A stretch of 30,820 nt of DNA, taken from a virus. The position numbers and the translations under genes were made by a program. Within the stretch, counting starts at the first letter, position 1, and the number at the start of each line of letters is the position of its first letter. The notes under the pieces are model-generated. The model did no database searches. It was not told the origin of the DNA and was given only the letters and a program-made list of their open reading frames with translations. The DNA lies in the IMG/VR virus record IMGVR_UViG_3300045970_000325, positions 1-30,820 of that record; one strand, given 5' to 3'. This document shows positions 13,609 to 21,056 of this stretch, piece after piece.

Positions 13609-15180
13609 CTAAACAACGAATGGGACAGCCTCATCTCCAAACTGATCCTCCGGATCATCCGGACTAACGTATTCATTCACCTGTTTGAAGGCTTCGTCAT
13701 TCCACTCAGACAGCCGTTTTAGCAGCCGCGTCATGATGACAGTAGCCATGACCGCATCGTCTGTAGCCCCTGTTTTGGCTTCGTAACTACCACCCTTGGC
13801 TGAGAAGTTTTTCAGCTCATAGAGTAGATGTTCAGAGTTGATGTGTAGCCCATCGGTGACACGTTCTACCAGCTGCTTGAGCTGCAGACAAGCCAAGATC
13901 TTGTTACGACCAGAGGTGTAGACACCCAGCTTGCCCGGTTGGTCACAGAAGAGCTCGGCGTACTCTGGCTGCTTTTCGTCATTCTGGTAGAGGGCAGAGA
14001 TCGCCTCACCGATGCCATTCCGCTCGAAGGTCCAGAGCACCTCTGATCGTCCACGACCCTGGGTATAGTCGGAGAGCTTCAGTAGGATCCACTTCAGCTT
14101 GGCGTAGAGCAGCGGGATGTTGACGTCGTTGGTCCGATACTCGGCAATCTGATTGAGCTTTGGAAAGTCAAAGACCTGGATGACCGAGAAGTCCTTGCCG
14201 CTGCCGGTTGCCGGATCGCAGGCAACCAGATAGGTCTTCTGCGCACCACCCAGCTCTGTATCAGGCACCCAGAACTTGAAGCCCATATCCTCATGGTGAA
14301 CTGGCTTTCCAGACAGCTGGTGCAGGATCATCGAGTTGATGAGCAGCGCCTCAGAGGACAGGAACTCGCACCCGACCTCCTGGCGGGTCTTCAGCAGTCC
14401 GAGCTGACCGACCATTAGATCCCAGTAGTCATCGCCACGCTCAGGGTGTTCGCGCCAGTTTACCTCGAACGGCTTGTAGCCATTCAGTCCGCCCATCGCA
14501 CCACGCCAGATCTGGGCAAACAGCTCAGTGTCGCCGTTAGGTGTAGAGCTGATGATGGCAGAACCACCAGTAGACAGCGTAGGTGTCAGTGATGCCCACA
14601 GCTCATCTTGAATGCGCTTGTTGATGAATGCCAACTCATCCAGATAGATCTTGGTGATTGCAAGACCCCGTCCGGTCTTCTCAGTCGTTGCCTCGGAGAT
14701 GATACGTGAGCCATTGTCGAGTTCAAGATTGTGCCGGTTGTAGTACTTGACACCACACTTGATCCAATTAGGCAGCGCCTCGTAGGCGAAGCGAACACGT
14801 GCAGCGATCTCGAGCGCGTGACCCTGGTTCTTTGAGGCGATGAGCAGTGTGCTGTCGGGGTTGAACATTGCGTACCAGAGGAGGTACATGGCGACCGTCA
14901 GGGTCTTGCCACACTGGCGCGGTTGTAGCGTGACGACGAAGCGGTTCTCGTGCATCGCACGGACAAAGCGCTCCTGGTACTCGTAGAGGTTGAACGGGAT
15001 GGTACCACGTGTTGGGTGCTGCACCATGACAAACTTGCGCATGAAGAAGATAGGATCCTTGGATGCCTTCTTCAGATCCTGGATCATCTGCGGGGTGTAC
15101 TCGTCGGTGGCAAATGCCCGCTTGATCTGTGGGTTCTTCATGGGTGCTTTCTCGGAATGGCGCGCTGAGCGAATGTGCAT
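13609..15180 (-). CDS. gp17: Terminase large subunit (T4 gp17-like)
   Basis: 523 aa. The DNA packaging motor has an N-terminal ATPase and a C-terminal RNase H-fold nuclease. Visible motifs: Walker A QPRQCGKT (86-93), Walker B with catalytic Glu IYLDELAF (178-185), coupling motif SSTPNG (211-216), and nuclease acids Asp322 (ACDPATGSGKD), Glu386 (FERNGIG) and Asp474/475 (TDDAVMA). Length is close to the family norm, although T4 gp17 is longer (about 610). ATG 15180 is chosen for its SD (AGGAG, 6 nt spacing); an ATG 13 codons in is less well placed. It has its own late box (15200-15205). In T4 it follows gene 16; here the candidate small subunit is about 6 kb upstream. Confidence 0.96.
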   Translation of the reverse strand: MHIRSARHSEKAPMKNPQIKRAFATDEYTPQMIQDLKKASKDPIFFMRKFVMVQHPTRGTIPFNLYEYQERFVRAMHENRFVVTLQPRQCGKTLTVAMYLLWYAMFNPDSTLLIASKNQGHALEIAARVRFAYEALPNWIKCGVKYYNRHNLELDNGSRIISEATTEKTGRGLAITKIYLDELAFINKRIQDELWASLTPTLSTGGSAIISSTPNGDTELFAQIWRGAMGGLNGYKPFEVNWREHPERGDDYWDLMVGQLGLLKTRQEVGCEFLSSEALLINSMILHQLSGKPVHHEDMGFKFWVPDTELGGAQKTYLVACDPATGSGKDFSVIQVFDFPKLNQIAEYRTNDVNIPLLYAKLKWILLKLSDYTQGRGRSEVLWTFERNGIGEAISALYQNDEKQPEYAELFCDQPGKLGVYTSGRNKILACLQLKQLVERVTDGLHINSEHLLYELKNFSAKGGSYEAKTGATDDAVMATVIMTRLLKRLSEWNDEAFKQVNEYVSPDDPEDQFGDEAVPFVV

Positions 15181-15199
15181 ACAGGTCTCCTATAACCTG

Positions 15200-15205
15200 T
15201 ATTTA
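15200..15205 (-). promoter_or_regulatory. T4-type late promoter box, terminase gene
   Basis: Minus-strand AGTAAATACAGG, 19 nt upstream of ATG 15180 and immediately after the TAG stop of the preceding gene. Confidence 0.65.
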
Positions 15206-15538
15206 CTACTCGCGTGGAGGCACTTTCGGGAAAGCCTTGACTGGCTTCATGTTGACGACTTGATAACCATCGTCAAACTTCTTGAGCGTAAAGTCCTCAT
15301 CAGTCTCCTTTATGCCGAAGTAGATGCGCTCCTCTAGACCGAACTTTGGTCGAGCGTAGACTGTCTGACCCTTGGTCATGAAGACCTTGCCATTGTAGTG
15401 CACGTACTGAAGCATACCCTGCACATCCTCAAGCAGCTTGAAATTGAAGTAGACGTTAGTGCCCTTGCTCAAGAGCAGCTTGATCATGGTCAACAGCATT
15501 GAGCCGTCTTCCTCTTCGAGCAGCTGATGGACCTTCAT
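15206..15538 (-). CDS. Small protein with capsid-targeting-like N-terminus, 110 aa
   Basis: Starts MKVHQLLEEEDGSMLLTMIK. The first ~11 residues fit the module shared by many proteins in this window (short amphipathic start ending in [L/I]-x-E), resembling the T4 internal-protein capsid targeting sequence. The next segment, LLTMIKLLLSKGTNVYF, matches LLSSVIVSLLKKGEKVRCF in the adjacent gene, so the two look like diverged duplicates. The rest is beta-rich and ends in VVNMKPVKAFPKVPP, a motif echoed in other members. ATG 15538 overlaps the preceding stop (ATGA). Function unknown; I infer a packaged virion protein. Confidence 0.75.
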   Translation of the reverse strand: MKVHQLLEEEDGSMLLTMIKLLLSKGTNVYFNFKLLEDVQGMLQYVHYNGKVFMTKGQTVYARPKFGLEERIYFGIKETDEDFTLKKFDDGYQVVNMKPVKAFPKVPPRE

Positions 15539-15852
15539 ACCATAAACGGCTTGGTCTTCTTCTCACGAAGCGTCCAGATGCCATTCTCCTGCTTGAAGTA
15601 GATCTTTGAGTTCTCTTCATCGGTATCAGGAAGGTCAAACCAACTCGTCACACTCGGACTAATGCGAAAGGTGATGCGGTTGTTCTGCGCTGAGACGACT
15701 GGGTAGATGATGCCTTTGCGCAGTTTTGGATCAGGATGCCACACCTCAGCGAAGCAACGAACCTTCTCGCCCTTCTTCAGCAAGCTGACGATGACGCTGG
15801 ATAGAAGAGTTGACTTGTCTTCCTCTGCCAGAAACTGCTTGAAGGTCATCAT
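15535..15852 (-). CDS. Small protein with capsid-targeting-like N-terminus, 105 aa
   Basis: Starts MMTFKQFLAEEDKSTLLSS. The segment TFKQFLAEED is strikingly like the T4 IPIII start as I recall it (MKTYQEFIAE), with LAE as the potential prohead-protease site. Followed by an amphipathic LLSSVIVSLLKKG helix and a beta-rich body (IIYPVVSAQNNRITFRIS). ATG 15852 overlaps the upstream TGA; the frame extends 36 nt further but without an RBS. Diverged duplicate of the next gene downstream (15206-15538). Function unknown. Confidence 0.75.
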   Translation of the reverse strand: MMTFKQFLAEEDKSTLLSSVIVSLLKKGEKVRCFAEVWHPDPKLRKGIIYPVVSAQNNRITFRISPSVTSWFDLPDTDEENSKIYFKQENGIWTLREKKTKPFMV

Positions 15853-16490
15853 ACCTTGAACTTCCCGTCTTGGTCGTACACTTCCCACTCACCACGATGG
15901 TCATCATTACGGTAGATTGCTAACGTGTCATCATCGTCAGGCACAATCTCAAACCAAGTTTCTTGCTCATTACCGTCATCGTCAGGCATCAGAAAGAGGC
16001 AGTTGACGTAGAAGTGGCGACGCTCATCACCTGGCTTGTAATTAGGCTCTTCACGAATAGTCCACTGACCAGTGGCTCCGAAAATATCTGACCATACACG
16101 TTGACCTTTGTCGTTGGCATGCTTGATGGCGCGCCAGATCAGTGGTGCTGAGGCAGGGCGTTCCCAGCTTTCACCATCATGGATCTTGTAGCCAGGGGTC
16201 ACAGCCTCCGCTGTGCGTATCAGCGGGGTAGTCTTTACTGGCTTGAGTGCCTTTACTGCCTTCTCGAAGGTGAGACCCTTCGTACGCTTATAGACCTTAC
16301 CATTGTGAAACCAATCGATGTTCCACACATCATCCCTTACGTACAGGTCAGCAACCCGATACATGTTCTTGACGGTCAAGTGTGTAGAGCTGTGCTCAGA
16401 CCACCAACCGTTCTTGTTCAACCACTTATGGGCGATATCCAGATTAGTGGCATTGTCCAGTGTTTCGTATAGAAGCTCAGAGATCTTCAT
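15849..16490 (-). CDS. Protein with capsid-targeting-like N-terminus, 213 aa
   Basis: Starts MKISELLYETLDNATNLDI, with LYE as the potential cleavage site. The body contains two Trp-rich beta segments (HKWLNKNGWWSEH and VWNIDWFHNGKVYKR), then FEKAVKALKPVKTTP, a motif related to LRPVK and MKPVK in neighbouring proteins, and a very acidic C-terminal third (EIVPDDDDTLAIY). ATG 16490 is chosen because only that start gives the shared N-terminus; it overlaps the preceding gene by 14 nt. A start at 16562 would add 24 residues encoded inside the upstream gene. Function unknown. Confidence 0.75.
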   Translation of the reverse strand: MKISELLYETLDNATNLDIAHKWLNKNGWWSEHSSTHLTVKNMYRVADLYVRDDVWNIDWFHNGKVYKRTKGLTFEKAVKALKPVKTTPLIRTAEAVTPGYKIHDGESWERPASAPLIWRAIKHANDKGQRVWSDIFGATGQWTIREEPNYKPGDERRHFYVNCLFLMPDDDGNEQETWFEIVPDDDDTLAIYRNDDHRGEWEVYDQDGKFKV

Positions 16491-17499
16491 CGTGTTCAAT
16501 ACTTTTGACCCAGTAGAAGTCAGACTGTGGGTCCTTCTCCAGGGTAAAACGATCATCATCATCCGGTTTCATTGGAATATACCACGACTTGCCATAGGCA
16601 TAGACATCAACCTTGCGGGTAGTCATGTCAATGTTCATGATCTCACCTTGGATGAACTTGAAGTTCTGCCCATCTACCTCAGCTGCCATTGAAACGCGCT
16701 TGCGTCTGGCTTTCTCCTTGGCAGCAACCTGCCATACAAGTGCAACATCATCTTGGCTTTCCTTGACAGGGCGCAGGCTATCAAGTACGCGAATAATATC
16801 CTCTTCGGTAGCAGCCTTGATCTTCTGCGTTTTGCTGTCTTTATGCAGTATCATCACCCAGCCGCCCGTCTTCATTGCACTGATGACCACGAACTTCTGC
16901 AGATTGTGTACTAAAATTACCGGCGGATCACTAGCATCGGCGATAGCATGAAAGCTCTTCTTTAGAAGTTTTAGCAGCATGTTAGCGCGCTCAGCCTGAG
17001 AAAGAAGATCCTCATTGACCCTATACAATAACACTGCCTCGCCAAGAGCAGACATGTCCTTGACCATTCTGTCATAGTCAACGTGCTTCATTCCAGCAGC
17101 TTTCCACGCAGACTGCCACTCATCGGACCAGTAGCCCGACAGCCAAGGAATGTTGATCTCGCCTTCACCACTAGGCATCTCGACGCGGGTAGAGAGGAAA
17201 CGCCGTAGATGTGGTCGCTTCTTCAACTCCTCAGCTACAATCTGTCGAATTACACGTGTCTCATGGGTTGGAATGTTTTCACCGCCACCACCAAACCAGC
17301 GGAAGCTGATGCTGTGACTGTAGATGCCGATGCCACCGTAGTCATCTGTGTCCTTATAGAGGCTATCCAGCTTCTCGAGGCGCTTCTGCACAGCAAAGAG
17401 GAAACCCACCGCCTCGCGAACTGCCTGAATATCCTCAGGCTTTGCAAGTGGCAGCTTCGGCTCTACGTGCTTCGGCTTCTTAATCTCGCACAGTTTCAT
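16477..17499 (-). CDS. Phage protein, 340 aa, unknown function (divergent member of the N-terminal family)
   Basis: Starts MKLCEIKKPKHVEPKLPLA: it resembles the MKxxEL module but lacks the [L/I]-x-E site, so cleavage is doubtful. Residues 28-50 are helical. The C-terminal half contains TEEDIIRVLDSLRPVKESQ, related to the LKPVK motif of neighbours, then an acidic/Trp tail (GKSWYIPMKPDDDDRFTLE). No signal peptide or catalytic motif is seen. ATG 17499 overlaps the preceding stop (ATGA) and its end overlaps the next ATG by 14 nt, so it is embedded in the coupled chain. I do not recognise a family. Confidence 0.72.
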   Translation of the reverse strand: MKLCEIKKPKHVEPKLPLAKPEDIQAVREAVGFLFAVQKRLEKLDSLYKDTDDYGGIGIYSHSISFRWFGGGGENIPTHETRVIRQIVAEELKKRPHLRRFLSTRVEMPSGEGEINIPWLSGYWSDEWQSAWKAAGMKHVDYDRMVKDMSALGEAVLLYRVNEDLLSQAERANMLLKLLKKSFHAIADASDPPVILVHNLQKFVVISAMKTGGWVMILHKDSKTQKIKAATEEDIIRVLDSLRPVKESQDDVALVWQVAAKEKARRKRVSMAAEVDGQNFKFIQGEIMNIDMTTRKVDVYAYGKSWYIPMKPDDDDRFTLEKDPQSDFYWVKSIEHDEDL

Positions 17500-17726
17500 G
17501 GGTGTGCGATCTGCGCGTGGTAAAAGATGCTTGACTTGTTGTCGATCTTGCCAGTCTTGCGGTCAATCTTGCCGCCGTAATGCTCAGCCTGGCGGTGCAC
17601 ACGATCATGCAGCTCAGCCATCGCCACCATAACCTCGGCATGTGTCAGCGGCTTCGATGGAGATGCATCGAGCAGCTTGAAGTTGGGCTCATAGCCCTTA
17701 GCCTCGAATAGCTCGCTTACCTTCAT
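17496..17726 (-). CDS. Small protein with capsid-targeting-like N-terminus, 76 aa
   Basis: Starts MKVSELFEAKGYEPNFKLL, with LFE at residues 6-8. The remaining 65 residues include a helical segment (LTHAEVMVAMAELHDRVHRQ) and a basic, Lys-rich stretch (GGKIDRKTGKIDNKSS). Small, basic and targeted, it resembles T4 internal proteins in general properties. ATGA overlaps at both ends link it to its neighbours. Function unknown. Confidence 0.75.
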   Translation of the reverse strand: MKVSELFEAKGYEPNFKLLDASPSKPLTHAEVMVAMAELHDRVHRQAEHYGGKIDRKTGKIDNKSSIFYHAQIAHP

Positions 17727-18286
17727 GACTTCATTATCTCAGCATTTTTAGCTTCAGTCTTTGCAAGCGTCTTAGCCCGATTTGCTGCCAGCTTTGTTAG
17801 ACCAACCAGCAGTTCCTCAGGCGTTTCATACTTTGTTGTCTTCCAGTAGATAAGTCCATCACTAGCCTCGAGGTACCATTTGCCCTTCTTGTAAGAGGCA
17901 TTGAAGTACTGCTTTTCACGATTAGGTGGGGTTTTGTCCCCGGCGTTCGCAAACCACAACATGTCAGGCAGTCGTCCAACCACATGCTTCCCGCCGTCTT
18001 TGCTGTCCTTTATGGCCAAGTCGCTAGTGTTTGCAGGTGCGGCCTTTGCGATGAGTTTGAGCTGAAACTCTACCTCATCTTTGCTCATGACCTTATCTTG
18101 CAGCTGCGCCGCAAGAAGGTCCATGTCCTTTGTAGACATGCCCTTTGCCGCCAGACCGATCATCAGATCATAGGCCTTGGCATACACCTCAGGTGTAATG
18201 ATATCACGCAGCCTCTTGATCTTGGCATTACCTGCCTGGTAAAGAGTTACGTCCTCAAGGCCTTCAAGCAGCTCAGTAGTTTTCAT
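17723..18286 (-). CDS. Protein with capsid-targeting-like N-terminus, 187 aa
   Basis: Starts MKTTELLEGLEDVTLYQAG, with LLE at 6-8 and LED at 10-12. A helical region follows (ITPEVYAKAYDLMIGLAAKG, STKDMDLLAAQLQDKVM), then a beta-rich part (KKGKWYLEASDGLIYWKTT), then a Lys/Ala-rich C-terminal helix. ATG 18286 follows the upstream stop after a single base; a TTG 42 nt upstream would remove the shared N-terminus and lies within the upstream gene. No family is recognised. Confidence 0.75.
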   Translation of the reverse strand: MKTTELLEGLEDVTLYQAGNAKIKRLRDIITPEVYAKAYDLMIGLAAKGMSTKDMDLLAAQLQDKVMSKDEVEFQLKLIAKAAPANTSDLAIKDSKDGGKHVVGRLPDMLWFANAGDKTPPNREKQYFNASYKKGKWYLEASDGLIYWKTTKYETPEELLVGLTKLAANRAKTLAKTEAKNAEIMKS

Positions 18287-18287
18287 G

Positions 18288-18716
18288 TCAGCGTAGATTT
18301 TCCAGTTTGTACTTGGCGCGAGCGACAATGCCCTGCAGCTCCTCGAACTTGTTGACCAACCACTTGTCCTGCGGGATCACAGCATGCTGCCCTTCAAGAA
18401 AGGTGAACAGCTGGCGAATGAACTCCAGCGGATCTTGCTCGCTGAATGGGTTTGGGTCACTGAGCTCAACGTGAGCATCAGTGCCATACTTGCCCATGTA
18501 CATCTCAAAGAGTTCATCAGTCAGGTCGAGCAGCTCTTCATAGAGGTCACCAAGTGCCAGGTGCATTGAGAGCGACTTGACCTTCCAGTGCCACATGTGG
18601 GTGACATCGCGTGCCTTGAGCAAGAGCCCAATCAGGTTGGCCATCGGGCCGTGTGTCTCTGGGTTACTGGCTGCTACGCTCTGATCGTAGATTGCTGGAT
18701 AATCTGGGTAGTCCAT
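18288..18716 (-). CDS. Dps/ferritin-like phage protein, 142 aa
   Basis: Starts MDYPDYPAIYDQSVAASN and is almost all helical. The motif HMWHWKVKSLSMHLALGDLY followed by DELFEMYMGKYG resembles the first helices of Dps-type ferritin-like proteins and a phage family of that fold (similar to proteins I recall as DUF5856). Candidate metal ligands are the His and Glu/Asp residues in those helices. The likely role is metal or oxidant binding or DNA protection, but iron-site completeness cannot be judged here. ATG 18716 is chosen over an upstream ATG because AAGGA lies 7 nt before it and a late box (18740-18745) is 23 nt upstream. It does not carry the capsid-targeting-like start. Confidence 0.7.
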   Translation of the reverse strand: MDYPDYPAIYDQSVAASNPETHGPMANLIGLLLKARDVTHMWHWKVKSLSMHLALGDLYEELLDLTDELFEMYMGKYGTDAHVELSDPNPFSEQDPLEFIRQLFTFLEGQHAVIPQDKWLVNKFEELQGIVARAKYKLENLR

Positions 18717-18738
18717 TGTGGCGTCCTTTTTGTAGTTG

Positions 18739-19905
18739 TTATTTAGCCGTATCATCTGGCAACTTAGCGAGTTGCTCAGTCACCCACTTCTTGAAGAGGG
18801 CCTGGTCGAATGCCTCTCCGTCAGAAACTCCCTGCACAGCAATCTGCTTGCCAGTCCGGTCATGCATACTCCACCAGTAGACAAATCCTGCCTGCCGACG
18901 CTGAAAGATGTTTGCAATGCCACACACGCTATTTTCCATCAAGCGGGTGATACCAAACATCGTCTTTCCAGGTTGATGGTCATTCATAGACATGGTGTAG
19001 CCACCCTTAAGGTAGACCTCCTTGTCCCAATACCTAATGCGTTGACGAATGGGAAAGTTGTCAACCGCCTCGGCAACCTTCGGCGGATGCTTGGCAGCCC
19101 AGTCCTTGGCGGTGGTGATTACCTTGGTAGATGATAGCCCATTCCACATCTTCTTGTAGGTGCCTGCACCATCTTCCGGGCCGATACCAAGAAACCAGGT
19201 ATCATCAGCTTCACTCTGGCAGTAGAATTCATAGATCCATTTGCCCTTGACAAATCCAGCAGATAGGTCATCAGCGCTGCTATCGAGGATAAAGCCGCTG
19301 CTCTGAAAGGCCTTGAGGATCATCTTAAACTGGAAATCAGCTTCACTGCTGTCATCTTCTAGCTCTTCGGTTAAGCCCAGTTTCTGAGCTCCAGTCTTCA
19401 TGGCATCAATGGCCCACTTCTTAAACTCATTGATGTCAAAGGCTTCACCCGCCGGTACCTTGATACCAAGGCCCTGCGTAAAGTGCCCATTCTTTCCGGC
19501 GGTGTAGGATGCACCACCCTCATAGGCATCATTGTGACCACGAATAATGCCTGCTGATAGCTGCACATTGACAGGCTCACCCATCAACTCTTCAACTTCA
19601 TACTTTACGTAGTGCGGGTACTCTTCATTTCGAACAGCGACATAGGGTCCATACAGTCGAATGTGCTCAGGCCACTTCGAGAATGCCCAGGTGCTGTCCT
19701 CCTCGAGCATCATCCATTCTTTCAGAGTGACGACCTCCATCAGACCCATCATCCGCTTGAAGGTATTCATGACCTTGCCCCAATACCAGTGGCCTTTACG
19801 CTTGCCTTTGGTTATGGCCTTCTTGGCCTCAGCCCAGTGGTGCTCAGCGGTCTCTAACGAGACACCTGCGCGTTCAGCAGCATGAGCTACAAACTTGGTT
19901 GGCAT
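18739..19905 (-). CDS. Composite phage protein, 388 aa, with an internal capsid-targeting-like motif
   Basis: Residues 1-54 (FVAHAAERAGVSLETAEHHW ... GHWYWGKVMNTFKRMMG) form a small helical domain seen at the start of other phage proteins. It is followed at residues 59-70 by VTLKEWMMLEED, close to the N-termini TFKQFLLEED and TFKQFLAEED elsewhere here. The remainder has at least two copies of a loosely related beta/helix unit ending in F-K-K-W (EFKKWAIDAM, LFKKWVTEQLA). The C-terminal unit (MFGITRLMENSVCGIANIF) matches TFGIKRLMHDEEVGEASII in the gene at 20517-21056. ATG 19905 has AAGGA 5 nt upstream. Function unknown; perhaps a packaged protein with a removable N-terminal domain. Confidence 0.72.
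   Translation of the reverse strand: MPTKFVAHAAERAGVSLETAEHHWAEAKKAITKGKRKGHWYWGKVMNTFKRMMGLMEVVTLKEWMMLEEDSTWAFSKWPEHIRLYGPYVAVRNEEYPHYVKYEVEELMGEPVNVQLSAGIIRGHNDAYEGGASYTAGKNGHFTQGLGIKVPAGEAFDINEFKKWAIDAMKTGAQKLGLTEELEDDSSEADFQFKMILKAFQSSGFILDSSADDLSAGFVKGKWIYEFYCQSEADDTWFLGIGPEDGAGTYKKMWNGLSSTKVITTAKDWAAKHPPKVAEAVDNFPIRQRIRYWDKEVYLKGGYTMSMNDHQPGKTMFGITRLMENSVCGIANIFQRRQAGFVYWWSMHDRTGKQIAVQGVSDGEAFDQALFKKWVTEQLAKLPDDTAK
18740..18745 (-). promoter_or_regulatory. T4-type late promoter box, Dps-like gene
   Basis: Minus-strand GCTAAATAACA overlapping the TAA stop of the 388-aa gene, 23 nt upstream of ATG 18716. It would drive the coupled run from 18716 to 15206. Confidence 0.6.
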
Positions 19906-19923
19906 GTCAATCCTTGTGAAGAT

Positions 19924-20127
19924 TTACTCTTCAACTTCCTCGACGGAGACGTCCTTGCCAGCCATACCAGTAAACCAGTGGTTGTGATCATGGACAGCAG
20001 CCACGTCACGCGCATGCTTTGCATCACGCGCGTAGACCTTCATCTCTTGGTTGTAGCGCTTTGACTTCACAAGAAAGCACTTCTCACCTGGCTTCTTTTC
20101 AGCCTCAAATAGCTCACTGATCTTCAT
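19924..20127 (-). CDS. Nested 67-aa capsid-targeting-like protein (internal start)
   Basis: ATG 20127 is in frame inside the 198-aa gene and encodes MKISELFEAEKKPGEKCFLV. GGAAG lies 4 nt upstream. The first ten residues are nearly the same as MKVSELFEA at 17726 and MKISELLYE at 16490, which strongly suggests this is the native start of an originally separate gene. The short body is basic then His-rich (AAVHDHNHWF) and ends acidic. Confidence 0.6.
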   Translation of the reverse strand: MKISELFEAEKKPGEKCFLVKSKRYNQEMKVYARDAKHARDVAAVHDHNHWFTGMAGKDVSVEEVEE

Positions 20128-20520
20128 ATCTCTTCCAATCGTTGGTTGATGGACCGTCATTAGTCCGGCTTCTGTTATCTGTTCTCTCATCCACTGCTTT
20201 AACTTTTGGGGCTTGATAAACTCAGCCACCTCCAGAAACGGCTTGAATGAGTGCTTAAAACCAATTGCCTCCTTGACAGCTGGCACCGCGTATGCATATG
20301 CCAGCCTGCGTTCAGGATCTTCAATCTGTACGAACAGCGCGGTACGATATTGAAAGAGGTGTAACACCCACTTCCCGCCGGCGACCTCTACGCGTTCGCT
20401 CTCCAGCTCCTTGGCCTTATCAATGAGATTATCGTCAAAGTCTCTTGGTTGGATAATCATTGGCGTCTCGTTGCCTAGAAGTGCATGTATCTTGGCTCTG
20501 ATGGCCGGTATAAGGTTCAT
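19924..20520 (-). CDS. In-frame fusion: unknown N-terminal domain plus capsid-targeted small protein, 198 aa
   Basis: Starts MNLIPAIRAKIHALLGNET. Residues 1-120 form an unknown alpha/beta domain (KWVLHLFQYRTALFVQIED, then FIKPQKLKQWMREQITEAG) with an F/L-K-x-W ending like its neighbours. At residue 132 the sequence restarts as MKISELFEAEKKPGEK, the standard N-terminal module, preceded by a good SD (GGAAG). There is no stop between the parts, so one mRNA could give both a 198-aa fusion and a 67-aa protein. ATG 20520 overlaps the upstream stop (ATGA). Confidence 0.68.
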   Translation of the reverse strand: MNLIPAIRAKIHALLGNETPMIIQPRDFDDNLIDKAKELESERVEVAGGKWVLHLFQYRTALFVQIEDPERRLAYAYAVPAVKEAIGFKHSFKPFLEVAEFIKPQKLKQWMREQITEAGLMTVHQPTIGRDMKISELFEAEKKPGEKCFLVKSKRYNQEMKVYARDAKHARDVAAVHDHNHWFTGMAGKDVSVEEVEE

Positions 20521-21056
20521 GATTTTACTTGCTTTCCATTAACAAGCTTTAGCTTGAATGTTCCGAAATCACTTCTTGAGTAGAGGTGATGCTGAATAAG
20601 TTGACCTGGGTTGGCCTTGACCATATAGTTATGCTGATGGCGCGCCTGCTCTTCAGTATCAAAATATGACTTAGCATCATTCATACCACTCTCAGAGCCA
20701 CTCTTGTTAAGACGATGCAGCCAAACATTCTTGGTGTTGTTACCATAGAGGCGTGCTTCGCCAAGCTGTGTTTCAAGGTGCTTACGAACCCATTTGCTGA
20801 AGGCCTTCATATCATAGAGCGTCTTGGCGCTGTCGATACGATTGCTGCTCTTCTCGCCATTGACTTTCATGACCCAGATACCGCGCCATGCATCACCTTC
20901 AGTGCTGATAATAGAGGCCTCGCCAACCTCTTCATCATGCATCAGGCGTTTGATGCCAAACGTGATGAAACTCGGCTCCTGTCTAGCATCGTTCTCAAGA
21001 TAGAAACCGCCGCTCATCATGACGATGTCGTCTTTGGTGATCTCAGACAGCTTCAC
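20517..21056 (-). CDS. Phage protein, 179 aa, divergent member of the N-terminal family
   Basis: Starts MKLSEITKDDIVMMSGGFY from a GTG (GTGA overlap with the previous stop). The N-terminus follows MKxSE but lacks [L/I]-x-E, so processing is uncertain; the internal QLGEARLYG (about residues 96-104) offers another possible site. Residues 29-95 (TFGIKRLMHDEEVGEASII ... AFSKWVRKHLE) are paralogous to the C-terminal unit of the 388-aa protein. The C-terminal part, with QARHQHNYMVKANPGQLIQ, is unrelated to anything I recognise. Confidence 0.7.
   Translation of the reverse strand: MKLSEITKDDIVMMSGGFYLENDARQEPSFITFGIKRLMHDEEVGEASIISTEGDAWRGIWVMKVNGEKSSNRIDSAKTLYDMKAFSKWVRKHLETQLGEARLYGNNTKNVWLHRLNKSGSESGMNDAKSYFDTEEQARHQHNYMVKANPGQLIQHHLYSRSDFGTFKLKLVNGKQVKS

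Noticed and set aside
16491-16562. Upstream start for the 213-aa protein
   Set aside because: The added residues are encoded inside the preceding gene, and the shared MKISELLYE start at 16490 is clearly the N-terminus.
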